Assembly: GCA_013151585.1 (NCBI GenBank)
Contig: JAADHY010000116.1
Span: 1-11,614 of the forward strand
Length of the DNA: 11,614 nucleotides
Origin: Planctomycetota bacterium
Lineage (GTDB): Bacteria; Planctomycetota; Planctomycetia; Planctomycetales; Planctomycetaceae
Reading direction: 5' to 3'
Part shown: one piece after another, positions 1 to 5,875 of the stretch
Position numbering within the stretch: the stretch's first letter is position 1
How the letters are laid out: every line of letters begins with the position of its first letter
Translations under genes and position numbers: made by a program
Notes under the pieces: generated by a model
What the model saw: only the letters and a program-made list of their open reading frames with translations
Told to the model about the DNA's origin: nothing
Databases searched by the model: none

Positions 1-4
1 AACG

Positions 5-997
5 ATGCAGCACAAGCCGAAATTGACGACGCGCCGTCGGTTTTTGAAATCGGCCTCATCGGCCGCCGCCGGCGCGGTCCTGGGAATCGGGCTGACGCAG
101 AGCCCGTCCGGCTTTGCTTCTGAGAGGACGCGCAAGCGAACACGCACGTTCATTTTTACTTGCGACGATGTCGGCCTAGGCCGTCACCGGGAGTCGGTCG
201 AACGGTTCGAAGCTGTCGTCCGTTGGCTCGAGCGCAAGCAGATTCCCGGCACGTTTTTCTGGGTCCCGAAGGCGGGCAACCGCCGGGCAGAGGAGGATAA
301 GCTGTGGAGGGACGCCATCGATCAAGCTCGCCGGACTGGCCATGACTTTCAACTGCACGGCCTGACGCACCATTGTCTGGAATTCGGCGTGCCGCAAAAG
401 AGTATTCGCCGTCACGCTCCAAAGATGTTCGAGCAGTACGAGCGGGAACGTGAGAAATGGGAAAAGGAGCACACGGTGCGGGCGCTGCGAGCGAAGTTCG
501 ACGAAGCGGTGGCGATTTACGAGCAAGCCTTCGGCGAGCGGCCGCTGGTTTTCCGCGCACCGTGCTTCGGCATCTGCCCGAATGCCTATCGGGCGATGTT
601 CGAATGCGGAATTCGTTATTCGTCCAGCCGCTCGGTCAACCCAGCCGCGACGGGCTACGTGCTCACACGCAAGCCCAAGCTGAAGCCTTGGCAACCGGAT
701 TACCCGGGAAGGCCGTTCGAAGAGCCGCCCGGGGTCCTGGAAATCCCGACGCTGGAAGACCTGACGATCAGAGGTGTTCCGCCGGGCGACCGTGAGCTGA
801 TCCTGAGGCTCTTCAAACGGGACATCACCCATTATTTGGACGCTCTGGGCGATTGGCCCTACGGCGTCCTCACCACGCACTACCATTCGATCGGCAGACA
901 ATTCGACGAGGTGACGAGTTTGTACGACGAACTGCTCGACTGGCTAGCAGCGCAAGGGATCACGCAGTGGACGACGTTCAAGGGAGCTTTGTCCTAA
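5..997 (+). CDS. Tat-exported polysaccharide deacetylase (NodB-like)
   Basis: A 330-residue protein of the NodB/CE4 polysaccharide deacetylase fold, expected to remove N- or O-acyl groups from an extracellular or cell-wall glycan. The N-terminus has a twin-arginine motif (T9-R10-R11-R12-F13-L14-K15) followed by an Ala/Gly-rich hydrophobic stretch to about residue 38, so export folded through Tat is likely. NodB-type landmarks are in order: the CDD motif at 53-55 (catalytic Asp and metal Asp), the H-x3-H metal motif at H118/H122, and a FRAPCFG motif at 183-189 that matches the R-x-P motif 3. The insert at 130-160 is rich in Arg, Lys and Glu. The start lies only four bases from the window edge, so no upstream signals can be judged, but the Tat signal directly after this Met supports it. 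The next gene on this strand also encodes a secreted, possibly glycan-active protein. The exact substrate cannot be told. Confidence 0.88.
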   Translation: MQHKPKLTTRRRFLKSASSAAAGAVLGIGLTQSPSGFASERTRKRTRTFIFTCDDVGLGRHRESVERFEAVVRWLERKQIPGTFFWVPKAGNRRAEEDKLWRDAIDQARRTGHDFQLHGLTHHCLEFGVPQKSIRRHAPKMFEQYEREREKWEKEHTVRALRAKFDEAVAIYEQAFGERPLVFRAPCFGICPNAYRAMFECGIRYSSSRSVNPAATGYVLTRKPKLKPWQPDYPGRPFEEPPGVLEIPTLEDLTIRGVPPGDRELILRLFKRDITHYLDALGDWPYGVLTTHYHSIGRQFDEVTSLYDELLDWLAAQGITQWTTFKGALS

Positions 998-999
998 AA

Positions 1000-1083
1000 G
1001 GTAACGGGGGACGCCTCTCGTTCACGTCGGCTGCGCTTCCGGGCAGGGGGAAGTCCAAATGGGGCTCTTGCCCCCGTCCTACC
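1000..1083 (+). other. Structured intergenic element between two + strand genes
   Basis: The gap between the deacetylase and the next gene can fold strongly. GGTAACGGGGG (1000-1010) pairs with CCCCCGTccTACC (1071-1083): 11 base pairs with a two-base bulge, beginning two bases after the deacetylase stop. Inside are a possible CTGC/GCAG stem (1031-1034 with 1043-1046) and a GGGGC-TCTT-GCCCC hairpin (1061-1074) that would compete with the outer stem. No T-run follows, so it does not look like a classical intrinsic terminator. It could be a processing site, a leader structure for the downstream gene, or a dispersed intergenic repeat. The pairing is read directly from the sequence; the function is unknown. 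Confidence 0.4.
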
Positions 1084-1107
1084 GCATCGCGACTCAAACA
1101 GCGAACC

Positions 1108-1114
1108 GAAGGAG
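1108..1114 (+). promoter_or_regulatory. Ribosome-binding site selecting a GTG start
   Basis: GAAGGAG lies nine bases before the GTG at 1124. It decides the start of the following gene, which has no ATG before its hydrophobic signal segment. Confidence 0.7.
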
Positions 1115-1123
1115 CCGTGACAC

Positions 1124-2809
1124 GTGCGACAATTGGTGATCGTCCCTGTCTTCATCGCATGGACAGCGATGCTCGGTCCCAAAACGTCGGCCGACGACGA
1201 CGCGCCCGTGGCGGAGGCCATTCGTGTTGAGGCCACGCGGAGCAATTTCGATAGGGAAGGGCGTCCGCTTCCGCTGGCTTGCAGTTGGCACTGCGGCATT
1301 TTCCGGAGTCCAGTCTGTGCCGGCTGGCGGCCGGCCCATCAATTGACGCTCATCGAGGAGGGGCACCATCTGCTTCCTTGGTTCGCTCATCCGCCGCGCG
1401 CAGGCCACGTCCCAGAGGATCCCGAGAATTTCCTCATCAAGTATTACCGCGAGCCTATCCAAAGAGCGCGCCGGTTGCGACTGCCGATTACATTCGTCGG
1501 CAGCCAGTGGGAAAGCGGTTTGTCGGATGAACCTTATCTTTCCCGTCCAGCGGCGGAGAATCCCAATGTGGTGACCGCAGACGGCAGGATTCTGAAGAAG
1601 GTTTCGCCTTTCGGCCCTGTGCAACCCTGGCGGGAAATTGGCGAGGCCCAAACGGACAACCCTTGGATGAAAAAGCTCCAGCAGTGGTACCCCAATCCGC
1701 CGCTGGTGATCTTCCTTTCGAACAACGAGCATGCCAAGCTCGCCTGGCACGAAGCGGAGGCGTCGCAGCGTTATCTGCAGAAGTACGGCAAGGGCAGAGA
1801 CGACGACTTCAAACGCCGCGTCGTAGCCGACGGCTGGATCAAACGCTACCGGGCGCTCCAGGAAGGCATGCGTGCCGGCCTTCAGAATTCCACTTGGCGG
1901 AAGAATGCAATTTTCGTCGGCTACAGCGCCTTTGGCCCGGAGTTCATCGGGCGGTGGGGAGGATGGTCGAGATACTCATTGCACAGCGCAGAACGCATTG
2001 ACCCGTCTCCGTTGATGTGGGACGGCGGCAGCCCGTCCTACTACACCCACGATTGGAATCCCAGCCGGGACGACACGGTTTGGAGTCCGCAGGTCGAATT
2101 CATGAATCTTGTGTTTATGAAACGCGACGCGCTGCGGTTGAACCCGCGGTTTTGGTTCGAATTCTCTGTCTGGGACGGCTACCACGCCCGGCCGCCGAGC
2201 GAGAGGAAATGGCCCGCCAAGCGGGCTGTTTATCGGAAGGAAGGACACGAATACGTGCCCGAACGATACGCCGGCTTCGTGCAGTTCGGGATGTGGCTGT
2301 TGCGGCCGCGCGCGGTCCGAGATTTCCGCGGCTGGACCGAGCCGTGGGAGGATGTTGTGGATGAAAACGGCAAAGTCGTCCACGAAGGAGGCGGCCCGTA
2401 CTTCTTGGCGCTGGTCGAAGCCGTTGACCGCGTTCATGCCAATCCCGTTCTCCGCCATTGGTGGCGCAAAGGACGCCTTGTGCCTAATCGAGCCCACAAA
2501 CATCCGTATCAGGCAGCGATTCCAAAGCAGTGGCAGGACGAGGACCGCTGGTTCCTGTTGGACGCTGATGTGAATCCCCAGGTGTATCCGTGGAAACTTG
2601 ATAGCCAGGTCAACGTCTTCGCCCTCGCGCTTGTGCAAGGCGAGCGTCCCGACCGCCAGTGGCTCATCTATGCCCATTCGCCTCACGGCGATCGCCGATC
2701 TGTCAAGCTCAGGGTTCCCCACTATCGGCCGATCACCGTCTCCGTATCCCGTGCCGGCTCGTTTTATCTCGTCGACGAACGCACCGGGCGCGCCACCCTG
2801 GTGGAATGA
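1124..2809 (+). CDS. Secreted protein of unknown family, glycoside-hydrolase-like
   Basis: A 561-residue protein starting at GTG behind a good Shine-Dalgarno. Residues 4-17 are hydrophobic and are followed by a plausible cleavage region near T21-S-A-D, so it is probably exported. I do not recognise the family. The body is rich in Trp, Tyr, Phe and His, as carbohydrate-active proteins often are. A strand-like segment LVIFLSNNEH (194-203) carries Asn201-Glu202, which resembles the Asn-Glu acid/base pair at the end of strand 4 in clan GH-A TIM-barrel hydrolases. The last roughly 90 residues (about 470-561) look like a beta-sandwich, as is usual after a hydrolase barrel. These resemblances are inference and no signature proves a glycosidase. 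It follows the deacetylase on the same strand and ends convergently with the radical SAM gene. Alternatives are a lyase, a non-catalytic carbohydrate-binding protein, or a planctomycete-specific secreted protein. Confidence 0.8.
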   Translation: MRQLVIVPVFIAWTAMLGPKTSADDDAPVAEAIRVEATRSNFDREGRPLPLACSWHCGIFRSPVCAGWRPAHQLTLIEEGHHLLPWFAHPPRAGHVPEDPENFLIKYYREPIQRARRLRLPITFVGSQWESGLSDEPYLSRPAAENPNVVTADGRILKKVSPFGPVQPWREIGEAQTDNPWMKKLQQWYPNPPLVIFLSNNEHAKLAWHEAEASQRYLQKYGKGRDDDFKRRVVADGWIKRYRALQEGMRAGLQNSTWRKNAIFVGYSAFGPEFIGRWGGWSRYSLHSAERIDPSPLMWDGGSPSYYTHDWNPSRDDTVWSPQVEFMNLVFMKRDALRLNPRFWFEFSVWDGYHARPPSERKWPAKRAVYRKEGHEYVPERYAGFVQFGMWLLRPRAVRDFRGWTEPWEDVVDENGKVVHEGGGPYFLALVEAVDRVHANPVLRHWWRKGRLVPNRAHKHPYQAAIPKQWQDEDRWFLLDADVNPQVYPWKLDSQVNVFALALVQGERPDRQWLIYAHSPHGDRRSVKLRVPHYRPITVSVSRAGSFYLVDERTGRATLVE

Positions 2810-3006
2810 GCTGGTTGAAGAGTGCCCCAAAATGCTCGAATGGAACATCAACCGGGCCAGCGAAATCCGAGAATGACGGCCAAACGTGGCGGAACCTTTT
2901 GGCTCGTCGGCATTGAGGCCATATCCCTCGGCGAAGAAGTTACCCAGTGAAGCCGCTCCCGCGTTCCATTGATCGCAACAGGTTTCGGAGATTTGCCACT
3001 TGAGTG

Positions 3007-3060
3007 ACCAGAAGCGTGAGGGAGGCAACTTGTCATCGGCCCGTTGCTTACGCTGCCGGT
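3007..3060. repeat. Degenerate REP-like inverted repeat
   Basis: The arm at 3007-3023 (ACCAGAAGCGTGAGGGA) and the arm at 3044-3060 (TTGCTTACGCTGCCGGT) are imperfect inverted copies, with 12 of 17 positions matching after reverse complement, one further G-U pair possible, and a 20-base loop. The AGCGTRAG core in each arm resembles, from memory, the 'AAGCGTAAGCGAGGG' type of intergenic hairpin common in Pirellula-like planctomycete genomes. Its place between two convergent genes suits such an element. It could act as a bidirectional transcription barrier. A genome-wide search would be needed to call it a true dispersed repeat. Confidence 0.45.
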
Positions 3061-3171
3061 TTGTGTGGTTCGTGGATGATCTAGGCGAGCTGCAGACGTC
3101 GCCGAATCATGCCTGGGATCAGCGCGCCCTCGGTATGCCGTTGAACGAACGCGGCGAAACGGTTTCCGACG

Positions 3172-3189
3172 TCGACAATTTGTTGTCGA
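3172..3189 (-). terminator. Hairpin 18 bases past the radical SAM stop
   Basis: TCGACAA-TTTG-TTGTCGA is a perfect 7-base-pair stem with a 4-base loop, 18 bases downstream of the end of the last minus-strand gene. Neither strand has a T-run after it, so it is at best a weak or Rho-assisted terminator, or an mRNA 3'-end stabiliser. The position, rather than the strength, supports the call. Confidence 0.35.
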
Positions 3190-3207
3190 GGTAGAACCTC
3201 AAAGAGC

Positions 3208-4515
3208 CTACGTGTACCGCACGCTGTGGAATTCTTCTTCGAAATACTCCGGCAGCAGACTGTCGACCTGGAGAAGGCCTTTGCGGGTCAGGCAGACTTC
3301 ATCGCCGTCGACCGTCAGGTAACCGGCCGCCTGCTGATTCCGCAGCGGGTCAGCGAACTCTTGCAGGACATCCACGCCGTACTTTCGGCGGAACCATTCC
3401 GCTGAAATCCGACCTTCCTTCAAACACAAGACGAACTCGCGGATCAGCAGTTGCCGTCGTGTCGGCCGCAGCGCGCGATTGATGGGCAACCGTCCGGCCT
3501 CGACCGCGCTCAAGTACTCTTCCATTCGATCGAAGTTCTGGTAATGGACGCCTTGAAAATGCCCGAACGACGAAACGCCGATGGCCAGCAGGTCGGAACC
3601 GCGAAAAAGGTTGTCGCGATAAACGAACCGGTCCGTCGACAGGTTCCGGACCAGCTCGTTGCCGCTGGAAATCTGATAACCCGCGGCCAGACATCGGTCG
3701 AAGGCCAGATTCGCCCAGCGGCGTTTGGTCGGCCAATCAGCGACCGGCGCCTCGCCGCCGCTCAGAATCTCTTTCGAAAACTCGGTGTTGTAAGGCAACT
3801 CCATCTGGTAGATCGTGATGTTGTCCGGCTCCAGCTCAATGACTCTCTCCACGCAGTCGGCCCAATTCTCGTCCGTTTCGCCTGCCATTCCCGCGATCAA
3901 ATCGACGTTGACCTGCGGGAAGCCGACTTGCTGAATCCAACCGTACGAACGGTCAATTTCGGCCGACAGGTGCGCGCGGCCGTTGGCCTTCAGAATCTCG
4001 TCGTTGAAGTTTTCGATGCCGAGCGAGACCCGGGTGACGCCCAGTTCTTTCAGTGCGCGCACCTTTTCAAGGCTCAGGGTGCCCGGTTCACATTCAAAAG
4101 TCACTTCTGTCGCACTGTCCCACGAGATGAACCGAGCCATGCGATCGCACAGCGATCGAAGTTGGTCCGCGCTCAAATAAGACGGCGTGCCTCCGCCGAA
4201 ATAGAGGAACTCGAGCGTCCGTCCGGCAACGCCCGTCCGTTGGCTGACCATTTCCACTTCGCGGATCAGTGCGTCCAGATACCGCGTGACGCTTTGAGCA
4301 TTCTGCCCCGTGTAGACGCGAAAGTAACAGAACTTGCACCGCTTCCGGCAGAAGGGGATATGTAGGTACAGCCCCAACGGCACGGACCGGTCCGGCTCGC
4401 TGTCCAGTGCCGCCTCGATCTCCGGCACCAGCTCTTGCTTCCACTGCGAATAGGGCGGGTAGTTGGTGATGAAATAGCTGCCAACAACGGTCTTGGACGA
4501 GGTATCAGTAATCAT
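3208..4515 (-). CDS. Radical SAM protein, coproporphyrinogen III oxidase (HemN/HemW)-like
   Basis: A 435-residue cytoplasmic radical SAM protein. The [4Fe-4S] motif C56-x3-C60-x2-C63 lies in LHIPFCRKRCKFC, the Y-x-H-I-P-F-C form typical of the HemN/HemW family. The SAM-binding GGGTPS motif is at 107-112, followed by a VTFECEPGTL segment (138-147), LGIENFND (165-172) and NVDLIAGM (203-210). The C-terminal part, about 345-435, resembles the HemN C-terminal helical domain. The residue after the third Cys is Tyr-Phe, so the fourth Cys of true HemN (CxxxCxxCxC) is absent and coproporphyrinogen oxidase activity should not be assumed; HemW-type heme handling or another radical reaction is possible. 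The ATG is preceded by GAGAGGA at eight bases. The start also overlaps, as ATGA, the stop of the alternative reading frame of the upstream propeller gene, suggesting translational coupling in the intact ancestor. Confidence 0.88.
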   Translation of the reverse strand: MITDTSSKTVVGSYFITNYPPYSQWKQELVPEIEAALDSEPDRSVPLGLYLHIPFCRKRCKFCYFRVYTGQNAQSVTRYLDALIREVEMVSQRTGVAGRTLEFLYFGGGTPSYLSADQLRSLCDRMARFISWDSATEVTFECEPGTLSLEKVRALKELGVTRVSLGIENFNDEILKANGRAHLSAEIDRSYGWIQQVGFPQVNVDLIAGMAGETDENWADCVERVIELEPDNITIYQMELPYNTEFSKEILSGGEAPVADWPTKRRWANLAFDRCLAAGYQISSGNELVRNLSTDRFVYRDNLFRGSDLLAIGVSSFGHFQGVHYQNFDRMEEYLSAVEAGRLPINRALRPTRRQLLIREFVLCLKEGRISAEWFRRKYGVDVLQEFADPLRNQQAAGYLTVDGDEVCLTRKGLLQVDSLLPEYFEEEFHSVRYT

Positions 4516-4523
4516 CGTTTTCG

Positions 4524-4530
4524 TCCTCTC
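4524..4530 (-). promoter_or_regulatory. Ribosome-binding site of the radical SAM gene
   Basis: On the minus strand GAGAGGA lies eight bases before the ATG at 4515. It sits inside the frameshifted tail of the preceding propeller gene, and the same heptamer precedes the propeller gene at 8972. Confidence 0.65.
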
Positions 4531-4585
4531 GTTTTTTCCCGCTGCCCAAAGCAGTAGATCATGCCGTCGCTGGCTTCCGAGCCGA

Positions 4586-5875
4586 TCACCAGGCAGCCCT
4601 CACCGATGAGCCGCTGATCGGTCGACCTGCGTTGAACTTCCACAAAAGCTTCCCGTCGCTCAGACGAAGGCAGTACAGGTTGCGGTCATACGATCCGACG
4701 AAGACGCGCTGATCGACGATCGCTGGCGAACTGTCAACGCGACCCCGCGTTCGGAATACCCAGACCCGCTGGCCGGTCTTTCGGTCGATGCAATGGACTT
4801 GTTTGTCGCGCCCACCCAGCACGACGTACTTGTTCGTCACCGCGGCCGACGAATGGTAAGGGAAGTCGCGGGTCGGGTCTCGATAGCGCCAAACGATCTC
4901 CTGCGTCTTCCAATTGACCGCCAGCACCTCCGCCGCGTACGTGCCAACGTAGAGCGTGTCCCCGAGCACCGCCGGTGACGCGATCAAGAAGGTCCCCAAC
5001 GACATGGCATAGCGTTGTTGGCCCGACGTGATGTCGATCAATCGCAGGTTGTTATCGCAGCCGGTGACGAAGGCAAAGGATTCGGCGACGGCTGGCGTCC
5101 CGTTGATGCGATCTTCCGTCGTGTACTTCCAGACCAGCGAGCCGCTCCGAGCATCCAAACAATAAAGGTTGCTGTCGTAAGATCCGAAGATTACGTGGTC
5201 ACCGACCACGGCCGTCGAACTGATGATTTCGGCATCGGTGGAAAACGTCCAGAGGCGGCGACCGTCTTGACGGCGAATCGCGTGATAGACACCGTCTTCA
5301 TCGCCGAGAAAGACCGCATCGGCCGTAACGGTGGGCGAGGCCAGAAAGCCGGGCGCGAACGTGTTCGGGTCGGTTTTCGGCAAGGAGACGTACTTCCAAA
5401 TCACGCGGCCCGAGCGACGGTCCAGGCAGAGCAGCTCGCCGCCGAGCGTCCCGACATAGACGTCGTCGCCGACTATGGCCCCCGCTGAAACGACGCCGTC
5501 CGGGGCTGGTACCTTCCAGAGCAGCTCCAACTTCTCTGGCAAAGGGCAATGCGCGATGCCGAGTTGTCGGTTCCCGTTCCGAAAGGACGCCCAACTGGTG
5601 CGTCGCGGCGGTGTCACGGTTCGCCCGCCCGCAGCCGGGCCTTGTGCGCAAAGGGGACGGCTGATCGCCATCAAGACGGTCAACCCGGCCAAGATCATCC
5701 AAGCAGCCGCTTGAAGGCCGCCCGCCTGCCGCGAGAGCCTCGACGGTCCTGTCGATGCGTCGCACGCGTCGGCCGTAGCGCTGGCACTCGGCTCGGACAC
5801 CCACCGCCGCGCAAGTGGCACCCGGCAGAGGTCTCCGAATTCACGCATTACACTGTCCGGCTGTTCCACGCGCAT
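4586..5875 (-). CDS. Membrane-anchored BamB/PQQ-like beta-propeller protein, C-terminus frameshifted
   Basis: As read, 429 residues. The start at 5875 is chosen because GGAGGAG lies eight bases upstream; a longer open frame to 6358 is only a shadow of the dehydrogenase gene. After a 54-residue polar tail comes one hydrophobic segment (about 55-76, AAAWMILAGLTVLMAISRPL), a signal anchor or uncleaved signal. The rest is a series of about 40-residue PQQ/BamB-like blades of the form 'SPAIVDQRVFVGSYDRNLYCL..TGKLLWKF'. Seven full blades are visible, plus an N-terminal LELLWKV strand that would close an eighth. The frame breaks in blade eight, right after FNAGRPISGS; blade-like sequence continues in another frame (IGEGCLVIGSEASDGMIYCFG) to a TGA at 4512-4514. 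Comparison with blade seven suggests loss of seven bases (two residues plus one base). The protein may bind or scaffold envelope partners; no cytochrome c motif or quinoprotein-ADH disulfide is seen. Whether the truncated product works is unknown. Confidence 0.82.
   Translation of the reverse strand: MRVEQPDSVMREFGDLCRVPLARRWVSEPSASATADACDASTGPSRLSRQAGGLQAAAWMILAGLTVLMAISRPLCAQGPAAGGRTVTPPRRTSWASFRNGNRQLGIAHCPLPEKLELLWKVPAPDGVVSAGAIVGDDVYVGTLGGELLCLDRRSGRVIWKYVSLPKTDPNTFAPGFLASPTVTADAVFLGDEDGVYHAIRRQDGRRLWTFSTDAEIISSTAVVGDHVIFGSYDSNLYCLDARSGSLVWKYTTEDRINGTPAVAESFAFVTGCDNNLRLIDITSGQQRYAMSLGTFLIASPAVLGDTLYVGTYAAEVLAVNWKTQEIVWRYRDPTRDFPYHSSAAVTNKYVVLGGRDKQVHCIDRKTGQRVWVFRTRGRVDSSPAIVDQRVFVGSYDRNLYCLRLSDGKLLWKFNAGRPISGSSVRAAW
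4601..4612 (-). other. Apparent frameshift site in the last propeller blade
   Basis: On the minus strand the codons GGC TCA TCG GTG read Gly-Ser-Ser-Val and then reach a stop 18 bases on. From 4607 the alternative frame reads ATC GGT GAG GGC TGC (Ile-Gly-Glu-Gly-Cys) and continues a typical blade for 31 codons. Aligned with SSPAI-VDQ-RVFVGS of the previous blade, the observed GS-I-GEG-CLVIGS lacks exactly the Pro-Ala pair and one base. A 7-base deletion is the simplest explanation, with a sequencing or assembly error the alternative. Confidence 0.7.

Larger units (their letters stand above)
2810..3207. other. Convergent intergenic region, no convincing gene
   Basis: These 398 bases separate the 3' ends of the + strand hydrolase-like gene and the minus-strand radical SAM gene. 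I see no gene I would defend. The contents are a degenerate inverted repeat at 3007-3060 and a perfect 7-base-pair hairpin at 3172-3189 with a smaller GAGGT/ACCTC hairpin beside it (3188-3200). The first half, about 2810-3000, shows no clear structure; its minus-strand translation is open and antisense to the upstream gene, but lacks support as protein. Confidence 0.5.

Noticed and set aside
1976..3028. A 350-codon minus-strand open frame antisense to the hydrolase-like gene
   Set aside because: Most of it mirrors the + strand gene in GC-rich DNA, its translation has no recognisable domain, and no ribosome-binding site supports a start.
3000..3194. A 64-codon + strand frame starting at TTG
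   Set aside because: A CGGAG nine bases upstream is suggestive, but the frame is short, covers the REP-like inverted repeat and the terminal hairpin, and shows no known motif.
3451..4365. A 304-codon + strand frame opposite the radical SAM gene
   Set aside because: It is antisense to a gene with clear CxxxCxxC and GGGTPS motifs, and its own product is Arg-rich and featureless.
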